From: Chrysoperla carnea
Taxonomy: Eukaryota > Arthropoda > Insecta > Neuroptera > Chrysopidae
Direction of reading: 5' to 3'
Length of the DNA stretch: 64,000 nt
Assembly (NCBI RefSeq): GCF_905475395.1
Contig: NC_058342.1
Span: 35,980,140-36,044,139 of the forward strand
The notes under the pieces were generated by a model. The model did no database searches. It had not been told where the DNA came from and saw nothing but the letters and a program-made list of their open reading frames with translations. The position numbers and the translations under genes are program-made. This document shows positions 35,301 to 50,254 of this stretch, piece by piece. How positions within the stretch are numbered: the first letter of the stretch is position 1; every line of letters begins with the position of its first letter.

Positions 35301-38300
35301 TGGAAAGATAAAAATTGGGCGAGAAATTGATGCTGTTTTTATCCTTCGAAAACTTACACGAACAAGGCACGTTCAGTTTAATTAAAGTCTATTTTAGTAG
35401 AAACGGGCTACATTTTAGCGACTAATACTAATATTGTATAGGATGCGTTCTAACAGTCAAGTGTACGCCACTGATAACAAATATTGTTTTCGAACAATAA
35501 ATGGGCCCGTCCAGGTATAGTCTCACTAGCTCTCACTATTTTAATTTAAAAATATTATGCACCTGTTCAGTAATCAGTAAAACACATTTTTATTGCATCA
35601 ATAAAAAAAAATCGTCGCGATTTAATTAAAAAATTAATTTTATTTTTATTTTTCAAAAACAAAAAAAATCTCTTTTTACTTATTTTTTGTTTGTTTTTCT
35701 GTTTTTCTTTTTGCCTCCAGTGTAAAGGACTTAACGTCATCGATTTTAATAATATACTATTGAAAGGAAGTAAGTTTGCTGGACAAGCCCATTACAGTTT
35801 ACAGTTTACAAGTTATATCATTATACATTATTTACTTAAGTTGAGGTGTCCGTCCACCGTCCTCCGTCCTATTGCACAGGTGGCACTGGTGGCACAGATG
35901 GATCGTGGACTTACCGTCATTACTTGTGTACATGATGTATTTTAATTTTAAGCAAAAAAGAACATTTCTCTTTCATTTGTAACCGAAAACATAAAAAATG
36001 CCAAAACTCAGAGCCCGAATTTTAATAATTATTTGCTTGTATTTATCAAATCATTTCGTTAAGTTTGCTTAGTGTAGCTGTCCTAAGGTTGGACTCACTA
36101 ATCGCACTGGGTTCGTTATAAAAAAACTAGGTTGGCCCATCCCCGGCCAGTACTCCATGAATCATTTGGAGTTGTTTAAGAAATGCAAGATGCGTTGACG
36201 TCAATAGACTTCAGATCAGAGGAGACGTCAGAACCAGTGACGCAGAAGATGAAATTGATTATTTCCTTCTCACTAATTAAGTATAAATCAGAGGCGATAA
36301 CATATGTGTTCGGAAAAGTTTATCTGGTATAATATTCTTCTGAAGAGAAAAGTGACATTCATGACAATGGACTCGTTCAGCAGAAATTAGATTAGATGTA
36401 CGTCCGTATAAAAGCGAATGCGCATTAACGTTTACAATGAGTCATCACTCAATGCAGTCTATGAGAATGTTTTACGTACAGAAATTGATTCTAACAAAAA
36501 GCGACCAACTTTTATTATGTGTGGCCTTAGTAATTTCACAAAATTTTCGCCGGGTTCTGAGATGAACTGAACCATTTGACAGGATCATTTTGTACATATA
36601 TTTTCCAAAAATTGAAAAATGTTCTTTTTTATCTCTCTATTGTTAAAAATTGTTCTTTGTAGTTACTTGAAATTAGTAGTTAAAAAAAATTATTGAAATT
36701 ATAATTCGTTAAACAAATATATATTTGTAATTTCTTTTTCAGCATCAACATAAATTCTCTAAACAATTATAAAAAAAAAATTTACCTAAAACAAATCTCA
36801 AAGCTGAAAATTGTAACAGATAAAATTATTAAACTTTAAAAATATTATATATAATATAAAAATTTCTATAGATAAAAATGCTTAAAAAATAGAAAAATAT
36901 TACGGTCAAAACAGCTATAACGAGTAACGACATTAAACTGTATGACTATATTCGATTTCCGAGTCGTTATAACCTATACATACTAGATCTTTATCACTTT
37001 AGAATAATTATCTTACTAGAAGTTAATTTGGTGACTAGAATAATAAAAATCATCCTACTTCGAAGAAAAATGAAAGCAAGCTGTCACACAAGAGTTGGAG
37101 CGGCGCAAACTCACCTTTTGGCATTCCGTTTCCGTTATAACCGATTTTGACTGTTTTAATAAAAAAATATCGGTCATATCGTCTGTATAGAATATTTTTT
37201 AAAATATCATTTAAAAAAAAACAAAAACACTTCTATTAGCAAATAGATTTGTAGTGCGCAGGTGCAAATCCTTTTTTTATAATGTTTTTGATTTGATTTG
37301 ATATGATTCGAAAATATTTTCGTACTAGATAAGATTAATTAGAAATTGTTAAATATGTTTGTAACGCATGCGTAATATGATGCGTTATGTTGTTTTTGTA
37401 ATAACCCCAAAATAAATTTTTAAAAATATATACCTATAGATTGTATGCACCTAAACCCTAGGATAGGAGTTTATCTTGTACGAAAATATTCAATTATTTT
37501 ATCATCGAAGACGCCTTTTTACTGTTTTCTCAAAATAGTACAAACAAAATAAATCCGTTTGAGGTAAACAACACATGCGCACGAACATTTTGCTGCTTAA
37601 AAATACTTTTAACGAATACGCATAGCTTTAAAAAAAAACACAATTCAAGTTGAATTTGTCTTTTTCAAAATATAAATTGTTGTTCACTATTGTAAATATT
37701 TTTAAATAACGGTCTCCTTTTAAAAAACAAAATAGAGATGCTTGTTTTTTGTTTTTGTCGTCAAATTTTGTAAATAGCTATGAACATAATAAATGTCATA
37801 AATGGAACCCAAAATGTGTATCACGATTCATGTTCGTATTCGTATCAAGTCAAATCTAGAAATTCTAATCAAATATAAAAGCATCTAAACAACACTATTC
37901 AATTTTTAGATTAGTCAGAATTACTTCTAATATCTTTTTACTTCCAGGATCTTTCAAAATGATTATTAACATTTTGAGGGAATCCCCTTAACGATTTAAA
38001 GATCAGAATATATAGTAACGAATTAGTAACGAATGTTATAAAATACTATTTTTAAGTCAAGGTAAGTGTTTGAAATTAATTATTTAATAATTATAGATAT
38101 CAATGCTAAATGAAGACTGATGCGTTCTTATGAAATATAATGGAGATTTTCAAATAATAACTACATACAGATATGAATTTCATTCCATAAAAAAGCATTA
38201 ATTTTCGTGTAGCGTTGATATAATTAAAAAATAATTAATTTTAAAAACTGCAATCTTACCCACATATATAGAGCTGTAATGTATAGTGATCGCATTTAAT

Positions 38301-40202
38301 TTACTTGAATGCACCCCTTGTTTATTGAGAGAGTTCACACATACCCTTCAAAAATTGAGTAGTGCGTTTTGCTCAGAATTAATACACCTAAACAAAGTTT
38401 TTTTTTATTAAGAATTTTATTAACAAATGACAAAATTGTAATTTATTTTTAAATATTAAGAAACGTATTTGTTCAGTATGGTCAACGAAATGTTAGTATT
38501 CTTTATAATGAAAAAGGGAGCGTTCTTTATAAACTTTATAACCTTTGTGTATTTACTAATAGAATGGTTACTTGAGGCTTCATTCTGAACATGAAAACTT
38601 ATATTGAGCTCGACAACCACATGCAATACGACTACTATCATTTATGTACTACGGTGTCACCACAATTTGGTTGCAATTTTCGCTTTCAGAGGGTTACATT
38701 TTAAAGAAATTACCTAATAGTATTCTGGGTGACAAATAAAATCGTGAATATATTTCATTGACCATACTTTATGATGAATTTTGTTAAGTGTATGTTTTGT
38801 AAAAAAAGGGCTATTAAATCTATATTTTAGATAGGAATTTGGAAGACGTGTCAAAATAACTGGACGTAAGTGGGATTGCATGTTTATTTCTACAAAATTT
38901 TTCAAACTTATTTACACAATCAAATTTTTATGATGTGTTCGAGCAACACTCGAATGTATCTATTTTACATATTTCGTTACTGTTTTTTTTTAAACTAGCG
39001 TTCAAAATACTTTTTTATGGTTTGTTGCTAAACATATTTTTTAATCCAAACAAAACAAGTTATTAAACAAATGAACATATCCTTTTCCAAATCCTGAACA
39101 ACTGATAATTAGGGTGATATGATTCGCCATACACAAAAAAATATTCCGCTTCTGGTCCATAATAATTAACTTTATACTTTTTTATCCAACCCTTTTCAAC
39201 AAAGAACAGAACACTATTCAAAATATTACTGTGGTGAATACATAACACAATTTTAAATATAAAAACCCTAACCCCCCCCTCTTCAAATCACAAATTTAAA
39301 AAAACAATACAAAAAATTTCAAGTCCCTTATATCAAAATCAGAAATTCTCACGATTAAAAAAAACGATATACAAAATTCATAAAATGTTGTAATTATTAG
39401 TATCTGGTAAGCGTTGCGTTGTGGAATTGATCTGCTTACAGTTGCGCTTTTGTATTACTTGAGTTGAAGTACTCATAATTAATAATACTTATTTCAGAAA
39501 TTTGAGATTTTAGTCGATATTGAAAACCGTTGATATAATGGACTTAAAAATGTTTGAGAAAATAGTTAAAAAATATACAATTATAAAGTTAAAATCATTT
39601 CAATTATAATTTAACCATGATTTAAATCGTGGTTTAGTTTTAAATCCTGAATCCACGAATTAATCATCAAAAAATCTTATTTTCATGGATTAAATCAACT
39701 TGCCTCTTTGCAATGGAAAATTTTATATATCCACTGGAGAGACGCGATTATTAGATACATGGTTTGCGTTCCTTATCTTATCTTAGCGAATTCGTTAAAC
39801 AGAATAGAGAGTTACATCAGGATATAATTGTGGCAACGAATGATAAAATTTTCTTTAATTTATTTGTACCCTCCTTTTCATTTTACAAATAAATTAAATT
39901 AAATTGTATGTATATGAAAAACTATTTTCCAAACAAATGAAAAAACTAGCAAAACAAGTTGGATAAGTAAATAATAAATAATAAATGAATGCTCTCAATG
40001 TTTTTTAGTGAAATTTATGCCAGACAACCCTCCGCAACAACAACAAATGATGTATCAAGTGCCACCTCCTGGTGCACCAAATCAAATGGTGCAACAAGCA
40101 CCCCCACAACCACAGAATATTGTTGCCGACAAGGAAGTTGGAGGTGGACAAGCAAAATCATTAACAACATTACGACTTTCAAATTTATTATCTTTAAATT
40201 AA
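29357..40202 (+). CDS. nSyb: Neuronal synaptobrevin (VAMP2-type v-SNARE)
   Basis: Seven coding exons: 29357-29358 (only AT of the start codon), 30233-30320, 30398-30436, 30510-30597, 31287-31366, 31952-32003 and 40009-40202; predicted 180 residues. N-terminal [12 protein letters not shown] plus EIVGGP-like [10 protein letters not shown] match insect nSyb. The R-SNARE motif is complete ([36 protein letters not shown]; zero-layer Arg in VLERDQ), followed by [12 protein letters not shown], the anchor [17 protein letters not shown] and a long lumenal tail [20 protein letters not shown] rich in Pro/Gln, as in Drosophila nSyb. The protein sits on synaptic vesicles and pairs with syntaxin-1 and SNAP-25 for neurotransmitter release. 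The last intron is 8.0 kb. A poly(A) signal AATAAA lies at 40244-40249. It is divergent from Syb, with 2.7 kb between start codons. Confidence 0.94.
30610..30790. repeat. Dispersed repeat E, copy 1 (in nSyb intron)
   Basis: TGGAGTCAAAACCCCTCCCT, TTGAGCTCGGTACATTCTTT and GTACTTCAAACAGAAAA are shared with 51715-51795 and 53225-53480. The CCCCTCCC-type phrase is common in derivatives of hAT elements, but no termini were found here. Confidence 0.7.
31511..31598 (-). repeat. tRNA-like sequence with Pol III A and B boxes
   Basis: On the minus strand TTAGCTCAGTTGG is a good A box and GGTTCGATTCC a perfect B box with a five-pair T stem (GCGGG/CCCGC). Spacing fits a tRNA with an extended anticodon region. 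The 5' segment TTGCCCT and 3' segment GTCGCAA pair only at the outer four positions, and no clean anticodon stem can be drawn. A tRNA pseudogene or the head of a tRNA-derived SINE is more likely than a working tRNA. It lies in the intron between nSyb exons 5 and 6. Confidence 0.6.
32590..32690 (+). repeat. Dispersed repeat C, copy 2
   Basis: TTAGCGCCACGAGTAAAAAA, ATGTAAACCATA, TTATTGAATGAAAAGGCAAA and AGATAG match 17935-18050. Confidence 0.8.
36060..36260 (-). repeat. LINE 3' fragment, diverged copy
   Basis: GTTGGCCCATCC, AGTACTCCATGAATCATTTG and GAGTTGTTTAAGAA parallel GTCGGCCCATCC, ACTACTCCATGAACCATTTG and GAGCTGTTTAAGAA at 59945-60000. It is the same retroelement tail, more decayed. Confidence 0.75.
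36903..37165. mobile_element. Possible pogo-like element with inverted ends
   Basis: Left GGTCAAAACAGCTATAACGA; right in complement AACAGTCAAAATCGGTTATA followed by ACGG. The ends resemble those at 49843-50254. Boundaries are uncertain. Confidence 0.45.
40009..40202 (+). CDS. nSyb: nSyb Pro/Gln-rich terminal exon
   Basis: Acceptor TTTTTTAG at 40001-40008, then TG completes the codon split at 32003 to give Met, followed by [12 protein letters not shown] and a 64-residue tail to TAA at 40200-40202. The KF just after the membrane segment and the Pro/Gln composition match the Drosophila nSyb C-terminus, which supports joining this exon across an 8-kb intron. Confidence 0.88.
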
Positions 40203-40243
40203 CTCATTTTCAACCAAAAAATAATTATTGATCAATTTTCATA

Positions 40244-40249
40244 AATAAA
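40244..40249 (+). terminator. Candidate polyadenylation signal of nSyb
   Basis: A canonical AATAAA hexamer 42 bases after the nSyb stop codon, in the right strand. Neuronal genes often use additional distal signals, so this may be only the proximal one. Confidence 0.5.
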
Positions 40250-43200
40250 AATGTTCAATTCTTTATACAATACAATCTTTGCACTCACGTAAAACGCACG
40301 CATGTCTTTGACGCAATCGCATTATTATATATATTTACAACGAACTATATAACATATGTATGTCAAAAAGTATTCGTTCTACAGCGTGAAGAGATATGCG
40401 TGAAGAGTAGTGTTCTTTACATCTATCTCATCTGATCCTCTATAAAAGAATAGAAGTAATGAACACGTCCGTCTTGAGTGCACGGTTGAGTACGATTCTT
40501 TTTCATTTTAAAAACATCGCGAACATTTAAATAAAAAACACCATTTCAGTAAATATTTACTGATAATTATTTACTGTTTCATAGATAATATTTACTGTTT
40601 AAAGGAAATTATCTTTAATATGTAATGTATATAAAAAAATATTTAAATAAGTAGAAAACAAACAATTGTTTTTAGCATAAAAAAAACAAAAGCTGAACTC
40701 GTTTGTAATTTGTAAAAATAAACAAATCTGTCGCTCGCTGCCGTTTATAAGTAATTAGTATTGCTATGTAATTGCTTCAATAAATTATATATTTCCAACA
40801 AAAGAAACCAAAATTTAACTAAACGCAAAAAAAATACACTTTTTTATGTCAATCATTTTTAAAACAAATCGAAAAAGCACTCACGCATTGTGTAAAGAAT
40901 AACATACATTCTCTATGAATATATTCTTTATGAAATGTACTCGTGTGAACGCACTCTAATCAATAAACATTTTGAGTGTAATGTAAGCTATTTATAAAAA
41001 ATTCCATTTATAAAATACGTATTTTAGATTAGAGAAAAATAAGAGATTTATGTTTTTGGTCTCAACAGCGAATCAATGACAGAAGCTTTTTACATGCGAA
41101 TGTGATTCAACATTCAACGGGTACTGAATTTGAGTTATGACAATACAATACATATAAAGCTCAGAATTTTCATGTTCTGTTCTTACATTTAATACTGCAC
41201 TGTTTGCAGAATCAAGACCACTCATTCTGCAAACCAATTACTTTACAAACAAGGTTGACAGGACTTTAGCACTAGCAGTGCTGAGTACAGTGCAGTGCAG
41301 TGCAGTAGGTAGCAAAGAAAATATAGTAAAGAACATGATTATTTTGACCTATAACTAACTGTAGGTATCCTTATTACATACAGAGGTAGGCACACTTGTT
41401 ACAGGCCAGATCTGTGGACCTGTGGACCTGTTACTACATCGCATCGCTTGTAAACAGAATCAGATAAAAACAAAAAAAGGTTTTATACTTAAGTTGTTAC
41501 TGAATTGAGTTAAATTCTGTGTAGATAGGTTGATATATATTTTAAATTTGTGCGAGCTAAGAACCACACACAATTCAAATCTTGGATTGTGTTTGTATTG
41601 TACAAGATGTACAAGTGACATAATGACATGGTATCTAACTAAATACAATACACATTAAAAATCTTATGTACAAACAAAAGTAGTTAGTTAGTATAGTTAG
41701 TACCAAACCAAATCAAACCAAAATTAAATATTATCGTTAGTCGTTATTCGTTATCGATACGGATACGATATCGATAAAGTTCATCATTCATATGTGTACA
41801 ATTAAATTTAAAAAGCACTTTGAGATCGCACTTGATTTTTTGAATTCATTTTACGAACCTTTGACAAATAATAAAAATCACACTAATTGTACATAACGAT
41901 TTATATAAATTACTAATTAATATGATGCAGAATCAATTCTTTTAGTTTATATAAAAAAAATAACCACAATCCAACAAACCCCACGCATGTGTTTTAGAGT
42001 CAAATCAAAAACATGTTTATTAACAATAATTAGAGGGCTGTTTAATTAATGACAAAAAAATTAATTAATTAGTTTGTTCTTAATATAGTTTTAGTACATA
42101 TATTAATTAAATGGCCTTAATACGTTTTATTTAAAAAAACAAACAAAAAAATAACAATAAAAATAACAAGAACCATTTGAACGATACATAAATATCATAT
42201 GTATCGTGTAAATGAGGCTTTAGAAAGAAATCATACGATAAATAATAGGGGAGATAACAAAATTATTTTAAAGATTTTTTTTATTTTGGAATTAGAATGT
42301 GACGTTATCATGTTTTTAATAGTTTTACGGGTCCATACATCCTTAATAGACGAAAAGGGCGTAAAGTTTACAGAACGAATTGAGGAAGACTTTTAATGTT
42401 TCAAAAATAAATACTATTTGGTACATGATGACGTCATGTTTGTAAAGAATCTTAAATCAAGTTTTATTTAATTTTTTAATTAATGTTAGCTCCCCGTTTA
42501 TTTTTGAGTTAAAAAAATTATACACTCTCCCGAACTTACCCTATTTCCGTGTATGTTACAAAAAGAAGAAAACAAAAAAATGTTATATAAAGAGAAAAAA
42601 ATAAAGAATTACAATAAAAATTAAAAATTATGGGAAAAATTAAAATTAAATAACGAATACAGTTTACTTAGAACAAAACCAAAAATATTTTTATTAATTG
42701 GGATATTATTAAATTTTATTTATTTATTAATTAAATATATTATATTAGTGTTAGTGTTTTATGGAATTTTAATTGATTTATTTTTAATGAAATTCATTAA
42801 TGATTAATTTGAAAAAGTGTTTTGTTTTATGTAAACTGAATTACATTTAATTAAAATTTAAAAAATATGAAGGTTTTAATTACCAACATATTTAGTTATG
42901 TAAAAAATGTGTAGCAAAAAAAATAATTATTGAAATATATTATAAAATAAATCATCTTTTCTTTTTCTTTTATTTCACTTGCCACTTACCAGCCATCCTG
43001 TAGTTTCCTCAAAATACAAAAAACTGAAATCAAAGCAATAATTTTATTTGGACATATTTTGATTTTTCCAAGGTACTACCACGACCTCTCAAAAAGGTGG
43101 GTATAATAAATATTTGAAAAATATGAACTTTTTTCAGTAAAATGTTTCTAACAAGAATTGTTGGTAATTTGATTAGAAACATTTTGGTAATTTAGAGTTT

Positions 43201-44077
43201 TCGTGTATATCTCTAGCCGTTTGTGATTTTTGTGACTTCGTCTCTAAAAATTATTAGTCTCCGAGAATAAAAGAAAGCTCGATCATCAAAAAAAAGCCGG
43301 AAACTTCAAACGGTCAAGTTGGGTTCAATTGATGTATTACCAATAATAGTCGTAATATGTCGATTCATCGTTTTGCGTCTAATTTACGCCCTCACAGGTA
43401 AATAGTGATGTTTACGAAAAAATGTTTGAAACAAAAGTTGTTTCTTTTTTTATAAGGAACATTTTTTACATTTAAACTTTTGTTCTATCTCTAACGGTTT
43501 ACAAAGGTCAAGACCCAATTTGACCTATGTTGCTCATTTATGAACTCGGACTCACTTTTTACGTACTGAGCACGCTAAAAAAATTTTTAAGCGTTACAAA
43601 CTTGGTACTAAACTAAGTATACCTTGATATATATTACATATATACATGGTATAAAAATGGGAACATAAACATGTTTGTTTATTTCTTCGTTCATGTAGCG
43701 TTGTTTTAGAATCACTGGTTTTTTAAAATTTTTATTAAATTACCTTCACGACGTTTTCTTGTGTGATTGACATGCGCATCCGCATAACATAAATAAGCAT
43801 CTGTCAGAGAACATGTTACTATTATTTATTTTCATGAAAATTTCTACATATTTGGAAATTTTGTTTGAAATTTAATTATTATATTTGTTTGAAAATTAAC
43901 TATTAAAAATTTTATTCAATTGTTAAAAAGTTTTGGTAAATTGTAAAGCTGCTCGCAGGTAAATTTAAAAATAAATGAATAACAAATACTCGACTGTTTT
44001 TTTTTTAACAAATGAAATGTTTTAAAAATAAACACACGATGTGATGTGATTGTTTTTGTTTTGTTTTTGGTAAAGGA
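40250..44077. other. Intergenic region, nSyb 3' to Kat60
   Basis: No gene seen. Contains a GTGCA simple repeat near 41290-41306, a CRE-like palindrome ATGATGACGTCAT near 42426, and a family A copy (43383-43656). The nSyb 3' UTR probably extends into the first part, and the Kat60 promoter and a 5'-UTR exon should be in the last part. Confidence 0.6.
43383..43656 (+). repeat. Family A copy upstream of Kat60
   Basis: Begins at ACGCCCTCACAGGTAAATAG, includes TATAAGGAACATTTTTTACA, CTCATTTATGAACTCGGACT and CTTGATATATATTACATATA, ending ACATGGTATAAAAA about 420 bp before the Kat60 start. The central TCGTG..GGACA part is deleted. Confidence 0.85.
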
Positions 44078-46104
<2,027 letters not shown>

Positions 46105-48525
46105 TACTACTGTTAAAGTATCTTACTTAACAAACTAAATACTTAAAACCTTCCCATTACTTCCACTTTTAACTGAACACAAACCTCTTAACTCTAACTT
46201 CACTGTAAACCATCACATCTCACCTCACCTCGAACCTAGCTCCATTTATTTACGTTACGATTAATTGTTGAAAGGGGTACTTTATTTTATAGATTCTAAG
46301 TGTTGTTTCAAAGCGTCAACCAAAGTGTTCTTTCTGCTTGTTCATTAGTATTATCAGTTTTGACGAGAATTCAGGAAAATCCTTCAAATTTACCCTCATC
46401 TGAGGGAGGGGCCATTAAAGGTCATTAGTCATACCTTCCGAAAGTGATTTCGCGCTTGTCATTTTTGGGAATTGCTGCGATCTTAAAAGATTCCTTTCAA
46501 GCAGAATGACTGAACCTTACTGACCTTATTTCAGTATTAATTTTTAAAGTTATACAGTCAGTCAAGTTTATTTTTATGATGCGTGCGCACACAATGACAT
46601 GAAAATTGTATGTTGATAAACAAAATGTCACTCACAATAGACAAGGATAGTAACTAGATCTGGGATGACAGATTAAGTTTTATCTAAAGAAGTATCAGAG
46701 AAGTTCTGTGGAAGTTATCTATATCTGTGATTGTCTTTGTTTTTTTTTTTTTTTTTTATTCGAATTTCTAGTTTTGAATTTCTAAATATAGAAAGGCTCA
46801 TAGAAAATATAAAATAAAGAAATTCCTATTCCTTCCCTAACAACATTTATTTTTCAAACATAATAGTTGATCAATTTTATCAAATTATTTAAAGAAATTT
46901 TTCATTCGAAAATCAGATATTTGAACTAAATGCTCTCTTATGAGGAATTTAATTTAATAAGATTGGGCTACAGACTGTTTTAAAAAGTTGTACACCCTGT
47001 ACCCTGTTATACTGTTTCAATATTTTTAAAGAAGTCAAGCAAAATTTGCTTTTAAAGTATTTCTAATGACATACGACTAAAAATAGTTTTGTACGAAAAA
47101 TTCTAAGGATGTCGACTCACTCATACCCGACTATTTGTTCTGTTCTCGTTGTAGAAGTGCGGTAGAGATAGGATGCGTTCTGTTTTCTCTTATGTCGTTA
47201 GAAATACCTTAAAAGTATTCTTAACATTTAAAATAATCATTCGTGTGGAAGAATTCTTAACAAATCGTTATCATATGTTATCGTAGCCTTCAAATATTAT
47301 TTCTAATCAGTGACAGTGGCAGTAGCAGATTTAAGTAAAAAGAACCAAAAGCTTTTATTTGAACAAAAAATAAATTTTAATGAAAACCAGCTATAAGGAC
47401 AACGCAACGACACAGCTCACAATTTTGGCTATTTTAACCTTTTTAAGTAACTTTTTTTTTATTTTTAATATTCACCTTTTTTATATTCTTATTTTTAGAC
47501 GATCGAGCTTTTATTTTTCCTCGGAGAATAATAATTTTAGTGTTCTAGTCACTAAATGAGTGGTAACTTACTGTTATCTCGGAGTCGGAGTGTAAAAGCT
47601 TAGTAACCCTGATTTCTTTGCCCCACGCTTAAATCCGCTACTGTTTCTTATCCTTAGTCATTTGTTTTTTATATTAAATTTATTTAATTTGAGTTATTTA
47701 TAAAAAAAAAAAAAAAACTTTTGTCATTAATCGTTAACTTACTAAAAATAAAAAAATAAAAACTGAAAGATTGTTTGAAAATAAACATTTTTTTACAATT
47801 ATTTTGTTGTTTTATTTTCACAAACCTGGGAATGTGATTTACCAGGATTGAATTGTTTGAACTTACCTTGTTCTTGTCTTTTTAGGGTCAAAATGACCTT
47901 ATAAACCGAGTTCTATCAAATTTATTTCGATACATGTAATGAGTTTCCAGTATTCAAAGTTGGCTGCAGTGGTAGCCAGAATTTCTTGAATTGGAAGGTT
48001 TCTAAAAGCCTGGAAGGTATTTGTCGATAATAATAAATACGAATTAAATATTTAAAGAAATATTTGGATTTATAAATTTTTTTTTTACATTAATTACAGA
48101 GATATGAATTCATTTTCATTTATATCATTAATTAATGATTATAGAGGGTATTTTTTTTATTTTTTTTTAAATTTTGTTTTCATCTAATTACATCATTTTC
48201 TTAAAATGAAAAACAAGACTAATTTTAATATTTGTTTGTTTTTAATAAAATAAAGATATTAATTATATTTGTAATGATTGATTAATTATTAAAATTAGCC
48301 AAATATAATAATTGAGTTTTTTGAGTATCTACATTGATTTTCATTTTTCATTCATTTATTTATTTATATAGAATATTTTGTAAAAATAAAAGTAACTACA
48401 AATTCTCATTCATTTGTTTTTTTTTTTTATAATAATTATAATTAATAATTCATATTTTAAATATATATTTTTATATAAAATAAACAAGGGGATGCTTAAC
48501 AAAAAAATATTCCAAAAATGTTTCT

Positions 48526-48776
48526 ATTCGCCATGGGAATTGATTCTAGCGCTGTCTGTTGGTAGAAAATAGAAGCTGTCTATGACAAGTCAAATTTCAA
48601 CAGAAATAAGAGTACGAACGTGTCAAAAGTTAAATTAATTAATTTATTTTTTTATTTCACTTATTATCAAAATATAAATAAACAATTCAATCATAGCCAT
48701 GCATAAATTTGACTTGTCATAGACAGCTTCTATTTTCTACCACTAGATAGCGCTAGAATCAGTTCCCATGGCGAAT
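48526..48776. mobile_element. Fold-back MITE with ~74-bp inverted arms
   Basis: The left arm starts TTCGCCATGGGAATTGATTC and runs through AGAAAATAGAAGCTGTCTAT and GACAAGTCAAATTT. The right arm (48704-48776) is its complement with only a few mismatches. The spacer is about 105 bp, and no coding capacity is present. Confidence 0.9.
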
Positions 48777-48839
48777 TCTCTGTTAGTCTGTTCAAATATC
48801 TTCAATCTTTGTCCAGAGAAATAAGACAATAAAAAAGTC

Positions 48840-49345
48840 GATCAGCTTAAAAAATCCTAGTGAAGTTTTCTCGCCGGGATTATACCTATGAAAAGTCCAT
48901 TGTAAAATCATATGTGCAAAAAATATTCAAGGTCAAAGGTCGCGAAAATACAAGGTGTCCCACGGTGAACGCTCATTAGAAGTTTGTGGAGAACCAGACA
49001 TAATAGAAATCTATTATAATTGCTATTCCCCCATAGTTGCTTGGGACCTATCCGCCTAAAATAATTTAGAATCTGCGACACTTCCGATTATGATGGAAGT
49101 TGACCCTAAAATCGTTGTTTCAAATGTAATCAAGTGACCCCCCTTAACCATTAAGGTTTTCAAGATATTTATTAGAAATTTTACAGCAAATAGATGAGTT
49201 CTAAAAAGGCTGTAACTTCCATGCTACATTAGGAAGAGGCTTCCAATCAGGCTTATTTAAAAGAGTTCAGCCACACGCAAGAAAATAACGCGAAATATAA
49301 TCCCGGTGGGAAAACTTCACTTGAATTTTTTAAGCAGAAAAACCT
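48840..49345. mobile_element. Inverted-repeat element, ~505 bp
   Basis: Left end CAGCTTAAAAAATCCTAGTG, AAGTTTTCTCGCCGGGATTA; right end in complement TGCTTAAAAAATTCAAGTGA, AGTTTTCCCACCGGGATTAT. The arms are about 45 bp. It begins 64 bp after the preceding MITE. Confidence 0.75.
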
Positions 49346-49842
49346 TTATTTTCCTTGTTCGACAAATTTTGATGAATCTATCAGTCTTAGATAATTCGAA
49401 CATCCTTTTTGGAAACATTCCTGTATAATAAACTTTTATTTTGGGGAATGAATATATTATAAATACTTTTTGTGTACAGTGTCTGTTTACAGTTTACTGT
49501 TACATCCAGTACTCGTTCAAAATTACAAATATTCTAAATTTTAATGATATAGATCTACGCTTTTTTATTTTTTTTAGATTTTACGTTTATTTATTTTGTT
49601 TTTTTGTTTTTTGTAATTTTTTTTGTTTTTAAAATTAAACCACAGATTTGTGTTTGAATATTTATAGGCCATAAGATTTTTATGGAAAATCTTATTACAG
49701 AGAAAATTTTTTATTTTTTTTTTTTTGGTATTCAAGATTTAGGGTAGATCGTCAGTCCACATACATATAAATTGATTTGTGGTCTTAATCGTTTTCCCAC
49801 AGTCTTATAAATAGGATTCGTTTTTTAATAAAAATGAAAAAA

Positions 49843-50254
49843 ACAGTCAAAATTCGTTAGAACGACATATCGCTTATCATGACCAAGAAGTCATAACGAC
49901 CAACTATCATTCGATTTCCTTAACTTTAGGGATAATTAGGTTGCAATTTCGGGTCAATGTCAGTGGCCAATGGACACACAAGTCAACATCACTTTGAAAT
50001 TATTTTGTTCCCTCAAACAATCTTATTTTTATTTGGTGTAAGTATTCAATAGATGGCACTGTGTTTCATGTTCAAAATTTGAAATTGTAACACAGTGCCA
50101 TCTATTGAATGTTTGAGGAAAATTATATAACTCTCACTGTCACTGTTTGAAGTTGGAAATTTTTGAAGAATTTTGAAATTATTTTTGCTCGAAGAAAAAA
50201 AAAGTCCAATCATGATGCCCTGTAATGTCATTAAAAACGATTTTGACTGTTTTA
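49843..50254. mobile_element. Inverted-end element containing a perfect hairpin
   Basis: Outer ends are ACAGTCAAAATTCGTTAGAA on the left and, in complement, ACAGTCAAAATCGTTTTTAA on the right, similar to 36903-37165. The interior holds a strong hairpin at 50046-50111. Confidence 0.55.
50046..50111. repeat. 22-bp perfect hairpin
   Basis: ATTCAATAGATGGCACTGTG plus TT is followed after a 21-base loop by its exact complement AACACAGTGCCATCTATTGA plus AT. Confidence 0.9.

Larger units (their letters stand above)
32004..40008 (+). other. nSyb last intron, 8.0 kb
   Basis: Donor A|GTACGT and acceptor TTTTTTAG. Contains repeat C (32590-32640), a LINE-derived fragment (36060-36260), a pogo-like inverted-end element (36903-37165) and long AT-rich tracts. 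An alternative acceptor TTTGCCTCCAG at 35710-35720 would lead to an immediate stop codon (see findings). Confidence 0.75.

Noticed and set aside
35691-35945. 84-codon plus frame in the nSyb intron
   Set aside because: It begins upstream of an acceptor-like site, has no recognised domain, and the phase required by nSyb gives an immediate stop instead.
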